Counted from the first letter of the stretch, positions 8,148-16,069 are shown. The stretch is 25,486 nt of DNA from Caryophanales bacterium UBA2253 (GCA_002347755.1 DDXT01000068.1:1-25486); one strand, 5' to 3'. Notes: generated by a model not told the origin, from the letters alone. Numbers and translations: made by a program.

Positions 8148-9012
8148 ATGAGAACTGAAAAAGAAATGTATGAACTGATTCTGGGTTCGCGAAAACCAAT
8201 CCGCTGGTCAGAGCGGCCGGGTTAAACGAATTTCGGGCCTGCGGGGACGAAAGAACGGACATTTTTTCCGATTTCGACATCGTTTATCTGGTTACTGATC
8301 TTGATCCATTTGTTCAAGACGATTCTTGGGTTAATAGTTTCGGCGAGATCATGATCCTTTAAAAACCTGACAATATGGGGGGAAATCCAAAGCGGGGCCA
8401 TGATCGTTATGCTTATCTTGTCCAATATAAAGACGGGAACCGAATTGATTTCACGGTGATTCAAAAAAGACCAGTTTCGAAACCAAAACCAATCCGCGTC
8501 GTTTTACTTGACAAAGATTGCCGCTTTTTAAATAACCCCCGCACCGATGATTCTTTATACCGAATAAAAAAACCAAGCGAAAAAGCTTTTCGCGACTGTT
8601 GCAACGAATTTTGGTGTGGGTCACGGTCTATGCAGCCCAAGGTTTATGGCGAAAAGAAATCCTTTATGCCATCGATCACCTGGAAAGGCACCTGCGAGGT
8701 GAGTTGTTGAAGATGATGAAGTGGCAAGTCGGATTTCGAAACCAATTTAAAGTTTCGACGGGGAAATCCCAAAAACACCTGCTTCTTTACCTAACCGAAA
8801 GACAAGGAACCGACTTAATGATGACTTATGATTTATCCGGTTATGATCAATGTTGGAAAGCTTTGTTTATGATGGTGCGGCTTTTCGGAGAAACTGCTCG
8901 CGATCTGGCCTTTAAACCGGGATATGCCTTCGTTTCGGAAGAAGAAGAGAAGGTTACTCGCCATGTAAAGCACATTTCGGAACTCCCGGATGATGAGACC
9001 GAGATTTATTGA
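8148..9012 (+). pseudogene. Decayed aminoglycoside 6-adenylyltransferase (ANT(6)/AadE-like)
   Basis: Once assembled across frames, the product follows the AadE family from MRTEKEMY through DIFSDFDIVYLVTDLDPF, DGNRIDFTVI, DCCNEFW, YAAQGLWRKEILYAIDH and VSTGK. The lesions I can see are: a one-base loss near 8183-8184 after LILG; a TAA at 8360-8362 where the family has Gln (CAA); and an extra TG near 8615-8616 (TGGTGTGGG for TGGTGGG). In addition, the nucleotide-binding motif that should read N-G-S-R is N-E-F-R (8225-8236), two missense changes in the active site. A GAAGAGG ribosome site and a TATAAT at 8126-8131 survive. It cannot make a working enzyme unless several of these are assembly errors. 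Confidence 0.85.
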
Positions 9013-9064
9013 ATCAGCCTTTGATGCTTTCGAAGGAAGGCCTTTGAACCAATGGAGCAAATCA

Positions 9065-9098
9065 AAAAGGCGAAGTTTGGAGCTTCGCCTTTTAGTTT
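9065..9098 (+). terminator. Intrinsic terminator after the ANT(6) remnant
   Basis: AAAAGGCGAAG (9065-9075) pairs with CTTCGCCTTTT (9083-9093) around TTTGGAG. The symmetric A and T tracts could let it work in both directions. Confidence 0.85.
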
Positions 9099-9115
9099 AT
9101 TAATTTGGGTTTTCG

Positions 9116-9144
9116 TTGAAAAAACGGATTGAGTGTGATATAAT
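9116..9144 (+). promoter_or_regulatory. Promoter of tRNA-Ser
   Basis: TTGAAA (9116-9121), a 17-bp spacer and TATAAT (9139-9144) lie about 72 bp upstream of the tRNA. Confidence 0.85.
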
Positions 9145-9216
9145 ACTCAAAGGAAATTTAGATATTTCCGGGGAAGAAATAACTTTCCGGCTTTCTTTCT
9201 TCGAAAAAAAGGCCAC

Positions 9217-9307
9217 GGAGGAGTACCCAAGCGGCTGAAGGGACTCGTCTCGAAAGCGAGCAGACCGGGGAACTGGTGCAAGGGTTCAAATCCCTTCTCC
9301 TCCGCCA
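9217..9307 (+). tRNA. tRNA-Ser (anticodon CGA)
   Basis: A 91-base class II tRNA. The acceptor stem GGAGGAG (9217-9223) pairs with CTCCTCC (9297-9303). The anticodon arm CTCGT/GCGAG encloses the loop CTCGAAA with anticodon CGA (reads TCG). It has a long variable arm, a T loop GGTTCAAATCC, discriminator G and an encoded CCA. All stems pair. Confidence 0.96.
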
Positions 9308-9324
9308 TTTTTCCAAACAACAAG

Positions 9325-9360
9325 ACCCGTTCATATTGCGAACGGGTTTATATTTTTTAT
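9325..9360 (+). terminator. Intrinsic terminator after tRNA-Ser
   Basis: ACCCGTTC (9325-9332) pairs with GAACGGGT (9340-9347) around ATATTGC, followed by a T-rich tail. Confidence 0.88.
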
Positions 9361-9456
9361 TTGGAGCGCCGGAAACCGTGAATCCATTCCCCCCCAAAAA
9401 GTTAGTTTTTTGAACAGATATTTCACAAATACATTTCCTTATTTCACAAAATCAAG

Positions 9457-9552
9457 TATAATAAAAGCAGGAAAAGGTTTTTTATTCACATGACCAAGCA
9501 AACCAATCGGCTTGGGCGAGACTTAAAATCTTAATACCAAGGAGTTCCACCA
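9457..9552 (+). promoter_or_regulatory. Leader of the diguanylate cyclase gene with -10 box and possible SD-masking hairpin
   Basis: TATAAT sits at 9457-9462; the -35 region (TTTCCT, 9434-9439) is weak. In the leader, CCAAGC (9494-9499) can pair with GCTTGG (9510-9515). The same CTTGG (9511-9515) can instead pair with CCAAG (9537-9541), which overlaps the start of the AAGGAG ribosome site at 9539-9544. The pairing is seen in the sequence; any regulatory role is inference. Confidence 0.45.
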
Positions 9553-10701
9553 ATGGATTTGGAGTTTAACATTGTAATAAACATTTTTTCAATTATACTT
9601 TTGTTTATTATTTATCTTCATTCTATTCAGACGGTCGAAAGAAAATCTTTGCAGTTCCGGCTGTATTTTTATATACTTTTCTTTACGGCTCTGATGTTGG
9701 TCATTGATATTTTTAGCCGGTGTGACGGGTTAAACCAGGATTATTATCCCTTTTTGAACCAAGTCGGTAATTTCTTGATTTTCGCGGGAAACCCCATTGT
9801 TCCTTTCGGGTGGCTCCTATACGTCTACTTACAAGTATTTAATGATGAAAAGAAGGTTAAGAAGTTTTTTCTTCCTTTGTTCTGGGTATTTTTGGCCCAT
9901 CTCGCCATGGTCATTGCTTCCCAATTCACCGGTTGGTTCTATTACATTGACGGTGCCAATGTTTATCACCGCGGTCCGCTTTATTTCATATCCGTTGGAT
10001 TAACGCTTGTTACCGTCGCCGCCGCATTTCTGTTAATAGTTTTTAATCGGAAGATCATCGAGAAGAAATACTTTTTTTCATTGGTGTTTTTCCCGTTCCC
10101 ACCGGTATTTTGCATCATTTTTCAAATTATCTTCGAGGGATATTCGCTGATTTTAAACGGAGTCGTTTTGTCATTATTCCTTGTTTTTTTGGACATTCAT
10201 AATCGAAGCATGAAAACCGATTATTTGACCGGCGTTTACAACCGACAAGCTCTGGACAGTTATCTGAAAGTCAAGATCAGCAGTTCCGGGAATAATGGGG
10301 GATTTTCCGCCATTTGGCTGGATTTGGACCAATTCAAAATCATCAATGACACTTACGGTCATGATGTCGGGGATCGCGCTTTGGTCCAGTTCGCGGCTTT
10401 GTTGAAGGATTGCATCAATGCTTCGGATTTTATCTCGCGCTACGGAGGCGACGAGTTTTGCATTGTGCTCAACACCCAAGACCAAGCAGTTTTGAAAGAA
10501 ACCGTCAGTTGCATCAATGCGGCCGTCAAAGAATTCCATGAATCGAATTCTTCTGAGTACAAGATCGAATTTAGCATGGGGTATGACACATACGATCGCA
10601 ATTTGTACCCAACTTCCGAAAAATTCTTAAAGCACTTGGATGATCTGATGTATGCCAAGAAACGGGAAATGAAAAAGGTTTGTGACAACGAGAAGAATTG
10701 A
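9553..10701 (+). CDS. Membrane diguanylate cyclase (GGDEF)
   Basis: A 382-residue inner-membrane protein predicted to make cyclic di-GMP from two GTP. Residues 1 to about 215 hold some six to seven hydrophobic segments, an unassigned sensory membrane domain. The GGDEF domain follows, opening with DYLTGVYNRQALD. It carries the GTP and metal-binding DLDQFKIINDTYGHDVGD and the signature RYGGDEFCIV with the active GGDEF intact. The upstream inhibitory RxxD motif is not evident. The ATG follows AAGGAG, 8 bp away. It is a single gene between a tRNA and a decayed locus. It is the only intact GGDEF gene here; the second one (14415-16041) is broken. Confidence 0.9.
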   Translation: MDLEFNIVINIFSIILLFIIYLHSIQTVERKSLQFRLYFYILFFTALMLVIDIFSRCDGLNQDYYPFLNQVGNFLIFAGNPIVPFGWLLYVYLQVFNDEKKVKKFFLPLFWVFLAHLAMVIASQFTGWFYYIDGANVYHRGPLYFISVGLTLVTVAAAFLLIVFNRKIIEKKYFFSLVFFPFPPVFCIIFQIIFEGYSLILNGVVLSLFLVFLDIHNRSMKTDYLTGVYNRQALDSYLKVKISSSGNNGGFSAIWLDLDQFKIINDTYGHDVGDRALVQFAALLKDCINASDFISRYGGDEFCIVLNTQDQAVLKETVSCINAAVKEFHESNSSEYKIEFSMGYDTYDRNLYPTSEKFLKHLDDLMYAKKREMKKVCDNEKN

Positions 10702-10729
10702 GCCTAGCAAGGGACGAAAAACATCGCGG

Positions 10730-10757
10730 TTGTTTTCGCAAGAAATTATGCTATAAT
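10730..10757 (+). promoter_or_regulatory. Candidate promoter immediately before a terminator
   Basis: TTGTTT (10730-10735) and TATAAT (10752-10757) have 16-bp spacing. The predicted transcription start (about 10764) lies inside the following hairpin, so its role is unclear. Confidence 0.4.
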
Positions 10758-10760
10758 AAA

Positions 10761-10805
10761 AAAGATGGAAGACCGTTTTTCGGGTTTTCCATCTTTATTG
10801 TTTTT
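10761..10805 (+). terminator. Intrinsic terminator after the diguanylate cyclase gene
   Basis: AAAGATGGAA (10761-10770) pairs with TTCCATCTTT (10787-10796). An inner CCG/CGG pair closes a TTTTT loop, and a T-rich tail follows. Confidence 0.88.
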
Positions 10806-10815
10806 GGAATGTAAA

Positions 10816-11330
10816 ATGAAATTAAAAGCCGGTTATGTTTAGGCCATATCCATTTTCTTCATTTTGATTCTGCTTTCGAGCAACATCGGTTTGGTCCTGC
10901 TTTTGTTGGGGCAAAGAATTTTCTGGATCGTCCTGTATGGGTTCGGAGTGGCGGGAGTTTTGGCATTTGATCACTCTATTTAATCAAAAACAACATTGGA
11001 AAGTTGAAGGCGGATCCGAAAACAGTAAAAGGATGGCGCCCCAAAACTATTTTCCTTTTTTTGTCATTCTATTTTTCCATTTGCTGGTTCCGATCGTTCG
11101 TTGGGGAGGGCTGAAGGTCCCGACTGACAATTTTTATCCCAAACTTTTATTTGGGGGCAGGGATTGCTTTTTCTGGCCCCGTATTTTCTTGGAAAGCATC
11201 GCTTATCCCGGATTGGCGATTTTTTCTTTCGCTTTTTCATTTATGCTTTGGGATACATCGGTCTGTCGGTCAGTTGGATGGGCCTCTTTATTTCTTCGTC
11301 CTAAAAGCGCGGATTTTTCCTAAAAAGCAG
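10816..11330 (+). pseudogene. Remnant of a polytopic membrane protein
   Basis: No intact gene fits this 700-bp stretch, but hydrophobic protein-like sequence runs through it in changing frames. From the ATG at 10816 the frame reads MKLKAGYV, a TAG at 10840-10842, then AISIFFILILLSSNIGLVLL and onward to a TAA near 10981. The next frame continues from about 10970 with LFNQKQHWKVEGGSENSK and a strongly hydrophobic PFFVILFFHLLVPIV. A third frame carries on near 11151. This looks like one membrane gene with a nonsense codon and at least one or two frameshifts. The spacing of a charged patch, a hydrophobic span and a YPG motif faintly recalls isoprenylcysteine methyltransferase-like proteins, but I would not name it. 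Confidence 0.5.
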
Positions 11331-11349
11331 AACGGCTTCGGATAATGCA

Positions 11350-11392
11350 TTGACAGATTAGGTATTTAATGGTAAACTGGTTCAAACGTTTG
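11350..11392 (+). promoter_or_regulatory. Promoter and candidate operator of the padR gene
   Basis: TTGACA (11350-11355), a 17-bp spacer and TAAACT (11373-11378). At the predicted transcription start lies a perfect palindrome CAAACGTTTG (11383-11392), a plausible autoregulatory site for the PadR protein encoded next. Confidence 0.7.
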
Positions 11393-11411
11393 GTAATGAA
11401 AGTAGGCCGTG

Positions 11412-11744
11412 ATGAATCTGACCGGAGATGTACTGCGAGGTTATACTGCCCCCATTATTTTGTCCATTTTGGAAAAAGGAAATAACTACGGTTATCAGGT
11501 AAACATTGAGCTGGCGAAGAAAAGCGCCGGTCAGTTTGCTTTGACCGAAGCCACCATGTATACTTGCTTCAAACGACTGGAGAAGGAATCCCTGATCAAA
11601 TCTTACTGGGTTTCTGCCGACCACAACCATCGCCGAAAGTACTATTCGATCACCGCCGCCGGAAAAGAAAAACTTAACGAATACCGAAAAACTTGGAAGA
11701 GCGCAAAGAATATTCTGGAAGTGTTTTTGGGAGATGAGAAATGA
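11412..11744 (+). CDS. PadR-family transcriptional regulator
   Basis: A 110-residue DNA-binding protein. The winged helix-turn-helix opens with LRGYTAPIILSILEKGNNYGYQ, followed by the recognition region LTEATMYTCFKRLEKESLIKSYW and the wing RKYYSITAAGKEKL. A short C-terminal helix serves for dimerisation. PadR proteins of this size usually repress a neighbouring membrane or efflux gene. The next gene starts inside its stop codon (ATGATG at 11741), so the two are translationally coupled. The start could be GTG 11409 or ATG 11412; ATG is preferred. Confidence 0.88.
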   Translation: MNLTGDVLRGYTAPIILSILEKGNNYGYQVNIELAKKSAGQFALTEATMYTCFKRLEKESLIKSYWVSADHNHRRKYYSITAAGKEKLNEYRKTWKSAKNILEVFLGDEK

Positions 11745-12249
11745 TGGAAGAAAAAATCAAAAAATACGTCCATTCCCGATATGGTTTCGACCATGGTCCA
11801 AAAAACCAGATTCGAATGGAAAAGATCACGGCTGTGATGCTCTCCAAGTGCCGTGAAAAAATGGCGAATGGCGAGGATGAGGATGCCGCTTTCCGAAATC
11901 TCATCGACGAATTCGAGGAATCCGAACAAACCGAAGTCTTGCGGCGAACCCCGATTCACCGAATTGTTTGGAATGCCATGTTGATGTTATCATTTTTGTT
12001 TTTGCTTTTGGTTTTGATCGTCAGATTGACCGATTGGGAAGCAGAATTGCTGTTTTCGGGTCAACTTTGGATTTGAAGCTGGTGAACATTTTCTTTTTCA
12101 TCACTCTTACAATTCAAAGCATCTCCGCGGCTTTAGAAACAGCCGTTTTGGTAAAGTTTAAAAACCGAATGAATATTTTGTTTGTGATCATTCCCGCCGG
12201 GCTTTTGGTTTTAAACATTCTGGTGATGGCGGCCATGCTGGTTGGATAA
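11741..12249 (+). pseudogene. Frameshifted PadR-partner membrane protein (DUF1700/HAAS-like)
   Basis: The first frame gives a soluble helical N-terminus of about 75 residues starting MMEEKIKKYVHSRYG, with a charged GEDEDAAFRNLIDEFEES segment. A membrane span follows, MLMLSFLFLLLVLIV, and the frame stops at 12074. The next frame, without a ribosome site of its own, supplies two further spans from VNIFFFITLTIQ to the stop at 12249. The two parts join naturally near 12050-12075 if one base has been lost. The layout (PadR, then a small helical domain plus a few membrane spans) is that of HAAS/DUF1700 partners of PadR regulators. Alternatives are two separate small genes or a sequencing error. Confidence 0.55.
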
Positions 12250-12258
12250 ATCCGCGCC

Positions 12259-12287
12259 TTGAAAAACCCCGGAAAATAATATATAAT
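12259..12287 (+). promoter_or_regulatory. Promoter of the spermidine operon
   Basis: TTGAAA (12259-12264), a 17-bp spacer and TATAAT (12282-12287). The predicted 5' leader is about 86 bases long. Confidence 0.85.
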
Positions 12288-12293
12288 CAATGA

Positions 12294-12379
12294 AAAGATT
12301 GAGCTCGGAAAGAGACTTCCAAGAAACTGGAATTCATCATTTTCAAAAAAATGATGGGACATCAGATTAGGAGAAACAC
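12294..12379 (+). promoter_or_regulatory. Structured leader of speD
   Basis: Three potential hairpins are visible. GGAA (12307-12310) can pair with TTCC (12317-12320). TTCCA (12317-12321) can instead pair with TGGAA (12328-12332). CATCATTTT (12335-12343) pairs with AAAATGATG (12348-12356) around CAAA. The first two exclude each other. No T run follows, so it is not a terminator. It does not match a SAM or other riboswitch that I know. Confidence 0.35.
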
Positions 12380-13189
12380 ATGGTCAAAAAGAAATCCCTC
12401 ATTAAACTTTACGGTTTCAACAATCTAACCAAAACCCTTAGTTTCAATATTTATGATATTTGCTACACCCGCGACGATTCGGAGCGTAAATCGTACATCA
12501 AATACATCAACCAGCAATATAACAGCGCCCGCTTAAAAAAAATCCTGACGGAAGTAACCAAAATCATCAACGCCAAGATTCTCAACGTCGCTACCCAGGA
12601 TTATGAGCCTCAAGGGGCGAGCGTGGCGGTCTTGATCGCGGAATACCAGGATGAACAAGGAAACTCCGTTTCTCCGGAAGAAGTCAGGCCTTTAAAGGAA
12701 ACGCTGCTGGCGCATTTGGACAAAAGCCATTTGACGGTTCACACTTATCCGGAAAGTTTTCCGAATAACAAAATCAGCACTTTTCGGGTCGACATCGACG
12801 TTTCCACTTGCGGCGAGATTTCCCCGCTGAAAGCCTTGAATTATTTGATTAAGTCTTTTGATTCTGATGTCATTACCATTGACTATCGGGTCCGGGGCTT
12901 TACTCGCGATCTGAACGGTGAAAAACACTATTTGGACCATGACATTGATTCGGTTCAGGATTACATTGACGACGACATCGAAGCAAACTATACGATTGTG
13001 GACATGAATTTGGCGTACAACAATATTTTTCACACCAAGATGATGCTTAACACTTTGGTCTTGGATAATTATCTTTTCAATGTCAGCAGCGACCAATTGT
13101 CCGATGATGAAACGAAACTGATCCGCCAGGAAATCAACCAGGAAATGGTGGAAATTTTTTACGGGATGAACATCCCGAGAATGAAGTAG
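12380..13189 (+). CDS. speD: S-adenosylmethionine decarboxylase proenzyme (long, E. coli-type)
   Basis: Makes decarboxylated SAM, the aminopropyl donor for spermidine. The 269-residue protein follows the E. coli form (264 residues) nearly end to end: YGFNNLTK near the start, then NVATQDYEPQGASV, AHLDKSHLTVHTYPES, VSTCGEISPLKALNYL, DYRVRGFTRDLNG and a terminal IFYGMNIP. Self-cleavage should occur between Lys115 and Ser116, turning Ser116 into the pyruvoyl cofactor. Cys144 is the conserved catalytic cysteine. It is the long class, not the short Bacillus/Thermotoga class. It starts with ATG after AGGAGAAA and is followed 4 bp later by speE. Putrescine-forming genes are not in the window. Confidence 0.96.
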   Translation: MVKKKSLIKLYGFNNLTKTLSFNIYDICYTRDDSERKSYIKYINQQYNSARLKKILTEVTKIINAKILNVATQDYEPQGASVAVLIAEYQDEQGNSVSPEEVRPLKETLLAHLDKSHLTVHTYPESFPNNKISTFRVDIDVSTCGEISPLKALNYLIKSFDSDVITIDYRVRGFTRDLNGEKHYLDHDIDSVQDYIDDDIEANYTIVDMNLAYNNIFHTKMMLNTLVLDNYLFNVSSDQLSDDETKLIRQEINQEMVEIFYGMNIPRMK

Positions 13190-13193
13190 GCCG

Positions 13194-14042
13194 ATGAGGG
13201 AAAAATGGTTTAGCGAATACTGGACCGACAGCATTAAATTCAGCGTCAAAGTAAAAAAACATCTTTATTCCCATCAGACCAAGTTTCAAAAGATTGATTT
13301 CTATGATTCCTTTGAACTGGGGAGGTTTTTTACTCTTGATGACATTATGATGGCCAATGAAAAAGATCAATTCATCTACCATGAAATGATGATCCATGTG
13401 CCGATGTCCGTCAATCCAACCATCCGAAAAGTTTTGGTCATCGGCGGCGGCGATGGGGGATCGGTACGCGAACTAACCAAGTATCCGGCCATCGAAAGGA
13501 TCGACATGGTGGAGATTGACGAAGAGGTGGTTCGGAAATGTCAGGAACTCTTGCCCCTGACGGCCTGCAAACTGACGGATCCTCGCGTCCGGCTTCATTT
13601 TGAAGATGGAGCCAAATTCGTGCAAACGGCCCAAGATTACTACGATTTGATCGTCGTTGATTCGACCGATCCGATTGGTCCCGGGGAAGGGCTATTCACG
13701 AAAGAGTTTTATGAAGGCTGCCATCGGATCCTCGGCTCGGAGGGAATTCTGGTCAATCAGCATGAAAGCCCTTATTTCAACAATACCCGCGCCGAAATGA
13801 TCCGGGCTCATCGAAAACTGGCGGCTTTGTTCCCGATCGCGACCGTTTACCAGGCTTTCATCCCCACATATCCAAGCGGCCATTGGCTGTTTGGGTTTGC
13901 TTCGAAACTCCATCAGCCAAATGAGTTCCAGGCGAACGAAGAACTTCTGGGTTCCTTCGGTTTGGAGTACTATAACAAAGACATCCATCAAGCGGCTTTT
14001 GTTTTGCCAACCTATGTAAAGAAAGCCCTTGAAAGCGAATAA
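13194..14042 (+). CDS. speE: Spermidine synthase
   Basis: Transfers the aminopropyl group from decarboxylated SAM to putrescine. The 282-residue protein has an N-terminal beta domain (WFSEYW, then YHEMMIHVP at 62-70) and a Rossmann methyltransferase-like core. Motifs are the nucleotide-binding GGGDGGSVREL (84-94), the acidic strand end MVEIDEEV around 105-112, and the catalytic VVDSTDPIGPGEGLF (Asp156 and Asp159). It lies directly after speD, 4 bp away, with the start ATG just after the speD stop, which indicates one mRNA. Longer polyamines or other amine acceptors cannot be excluded. Confidence 0.95.
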   Translation: MREKWFSEYWTDSIKFSVKVKKHLYSHQTKFQKIDFYDSFELGRFFTLDDIMMANEKDQFIYHEMMIHVPMSVNPTIRKVLVIGGGDGGSVRELTKYPAIERIDMVEIDEEVVRKCQELLPLTACKLTDPRVRLHFEDGAKFVQTAQDYYDLIVVDSTDPIGPGEGLFTKEFYEGCHRILGSEGILVNQHESPYFNNTRAEMIRAHRKLAALFPIATVYQAFIPTYPSGHWLFGFASKLHQPNEFQANEELLGSFGLEYYNKDIHQAAFVLPTYVKKALESE

Positions 14043-14073
14043 AAATCACTTAAGAAAAGCGAGGAAAGTTTAC

Positions 14074-14382
14074 ATGCAGTTATTGTCACAATCCAAATTT
14101 GGGAAATGGGCATTATGGGTCTTCATGGCGTTGGTCATTTCGTTGGTGGCCCTCTTGATCATTAACTGGTTGTTTGATCCGATCGCGGGAGCGGGTTTTT
14201 TCGGAAACTGGGTTTTTGCGATTCCGATCCTCGTCAGTTGGGTTTTTAGCGGACTGACGCTGACTTTTTCCTTGTTGGCGATGTTGCGCCAACATGATTA
14301 TTCGGTTACCGTCATCCTCTTCGGGATCGTCAGTCTTTATGCCTTTGTTTTTGGAACTTACCAAATTTTGACATTGGGATAA
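14074..14382 (+). CDS. Small three-span membrane protein of unknown function
   Basis: A 102-residue protein not recognised from any family. It has a short N-terminus MQLLSQSKFGKWAL, then three hydrophobic segments at about residues 9-31, 45-67 and 76-97. The frame opens 45 bases earlier with a TTG overlapping speE, but I chose the ATG at 14074 because GAGGAAAG lies at 14061-14068. It lies 31 bp after speE in the same direction with no terminator between them, so it may ride on the speDE transcript. No function is proposed. Confidence 0.65.
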   Translation: MQLLSQSKFGKWALWVFMALVISLVALLIINWLFDPIAGAGFFGNWVFAIPILVSWVFSGLTLTFSLLAMLRQHDYSVTVILFGIVSLYAFVFGTYQILTLG

Positions 14383-14414
14383 GCTGACTAAGCGTTTCAA
14401 AGGGAGGAACTCTT

Positions 14415-16041
14415 ATGCCTTTGCAATCATTCTTGTCATTTTTCAAGAAATTGCCAATGGCCTTTTCCTATTCTGAAGCGGTATTTTCCGCGGATGGAAA
14501 ACCGCAGGATTTTGTTTTTAAGAGCGTCAACGCCGTTTTCGAAAAATTATTTGGGGTCCGAAAGAAAGATCTCATTGGGAAGAGCCTGCTAAGGACCCTT
14601 CCAAACGCCGAATGGCATGATCGTTTAAAGCGAGCCGTGATTACTTCATCGCTTCAAAGTTTTGAATTGCGCGGACCGGAGGCGGATCGATGGATCAAAA
14701 TGACGGTCATCCCAGAGGATGTCAGTCATTTGGCATGCATCGCCGAAGACAACTCAAAGAGCAACGTGGGCTTAATCCGGAAAACTGCGACCCGTTTGAA
14801 ATCGATCTTGACATTTTTTTTGTTGCAGACTTGGAAGGCCATTTCCTTAAAATCAATTTCCAGTTTGAAAAAGCGCTTGGCTTTTCTTTCGAACAGCTTA
14901 AGACCTGCCGTTTTTTCGATTTGGTTCACGAAGAAGACCGCACTTTTACTAAAGAAGCGGTTCAGAGAGTGGCGAAAACCGAAGAACTTGGGGATTTTGT
15001 CAGCCGCTGCCGAGCCATAGACGATCGATATGTCTATTTGGAATGGCGAGCAAAAAAAGCGGAAAATATGTCTACGCTTCGGCTCGGGACGTGAATAAAA
15101 AAGTCGAGCATGAACGTCGGTTGGAAAAAGAAGCCATGCATGATGAGCTGACGGGTTTATACAATCGCTTCTATTTTCATAAACGCGCTGCTGAAGAAAT
15201 TTCGCGGGCCAATCGTTACAAGTTTCCGGTTTCGATGATCATTGCAGACATTGACCATTTCAAGAATGTCAATGACACTTGGGGACATCCGGTCGGAGAC
15301 GACATTTTGGGAAAAATGTCTCGCCTTATGGCCCAAAACATTAGAAAATCCGATATTCTTTCGCGTTTGGGAGGAGAAGAATTTGTGGTTTTGCTTCCGG
15401 AGACAGATTCCGAAAAAGCTGGGGCCGTCGCGGAGAAACTTAGAAGCGCCATTGCTTCCTTCGAATTTCCGATCGTCAATCGCATCACCGCCAGTTTTGG
15501 CGTCGCCGAATTGCGAAAAGATGAGTCTTTTCGCAATTGGTACAAACGCGTTGATGATGCCATGTATAAAGCCAAAGAAAGCGGGCGGAACCAGGGCATT
15601 CGGTTTGAAGACGGTCTAGTATCCGAACCAATTCCGACCGGCATTTACTTTGAATGGAATCACAACTGGGAAAGCGGAAACGATGAAATCGACTGGCAGC
15701 ACCGCCATCTCGTGGAAATGGGAAATCCTTTGATCATTAATCTGAAATCAGGATCATCGCGTGAGTTGATTACTCGTTAGATCGAAGAATTGATTGACCA
15801 TTTGGCTTCGCATTTTTCTTTTGAGGAAACGGTCTTGTTGAATTTGGGATATCCGGAATATGAAGATCATCAAAAGATGCATTTCCAAATCCTGGCGAAA
15901 GCCGCGGAACTGAAAGGCAAATTTGAAAGCGAAGAAGTCAATGGCGACGCTTTTGTTTCGTTTTTGATCGATGATTTCATTATCGGACACATGGCCGAAG
16001 CCGACTCGAAATTCTTCCCTTTGACTCGCAAACAGGTGTAA
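14415..16041 (+). pseudogene. Broken PAS-PAS-GGDEF-hemerythrin signalling gene
   Basis: One long gene read in three frames. Segment 1 (14415 to about 14752) is a PAS domain with SVNAVFEKLFGVRKKDLIG. Segment 2 (to about 15059) is a second PAS: DIFFVADLEGHFLKINFQF and GFSFEQLKTCRFFDLVHEED. Segment 3 is a GGDEF domain with HDELTGLYNRFYFH, DIDHFKNVNDTWGHPVGDD and RLGGEEFVVLLPE. Segment 4 is a bacteriohemerythrin domain with DWQHRHLVEM, HFSFEE, HQKMH and IGHMAEAD. Lesions: a one-base loss near 14750-14757; another in or near the A7 run at 15052-15058 (GCAAAAAAAGC, one A short); and an in-frame TAG at 15778-15780 where CAG fits. AGGGAGG precedes the ATG. An intact ancestor would have been an oxygen-sensing diguanylate cyclase. 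Segment 3 alone might still be made. Confidence 0.85.
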
Positions 16042-16069
16042 TCGCCGCCTGGTAATGAAACAACCCCGG

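Noticed and set aside
9481..9552. Leader before the GGDEF gene as a cyclic di-GMP (GEMM) riboswitch
   Set aside because: It contains AGCAAACC but lacks the GAAA tetraloop and the GACGCAAAGC segment of the GEMM family.
12294..12379. SAM riboswitch before speD
   Set aside because: None of the conserved SAM-I or SAM-II core sequences are present, and there is no terminator.
14740..15060. Programmed frameshifting in the PAS-GGDEF gene
   Set aside because: There are two separate shifts plus an in-frame TAG, and no paired slippery site and downstream structure at the first break. Mutation or sequence error is simpler.
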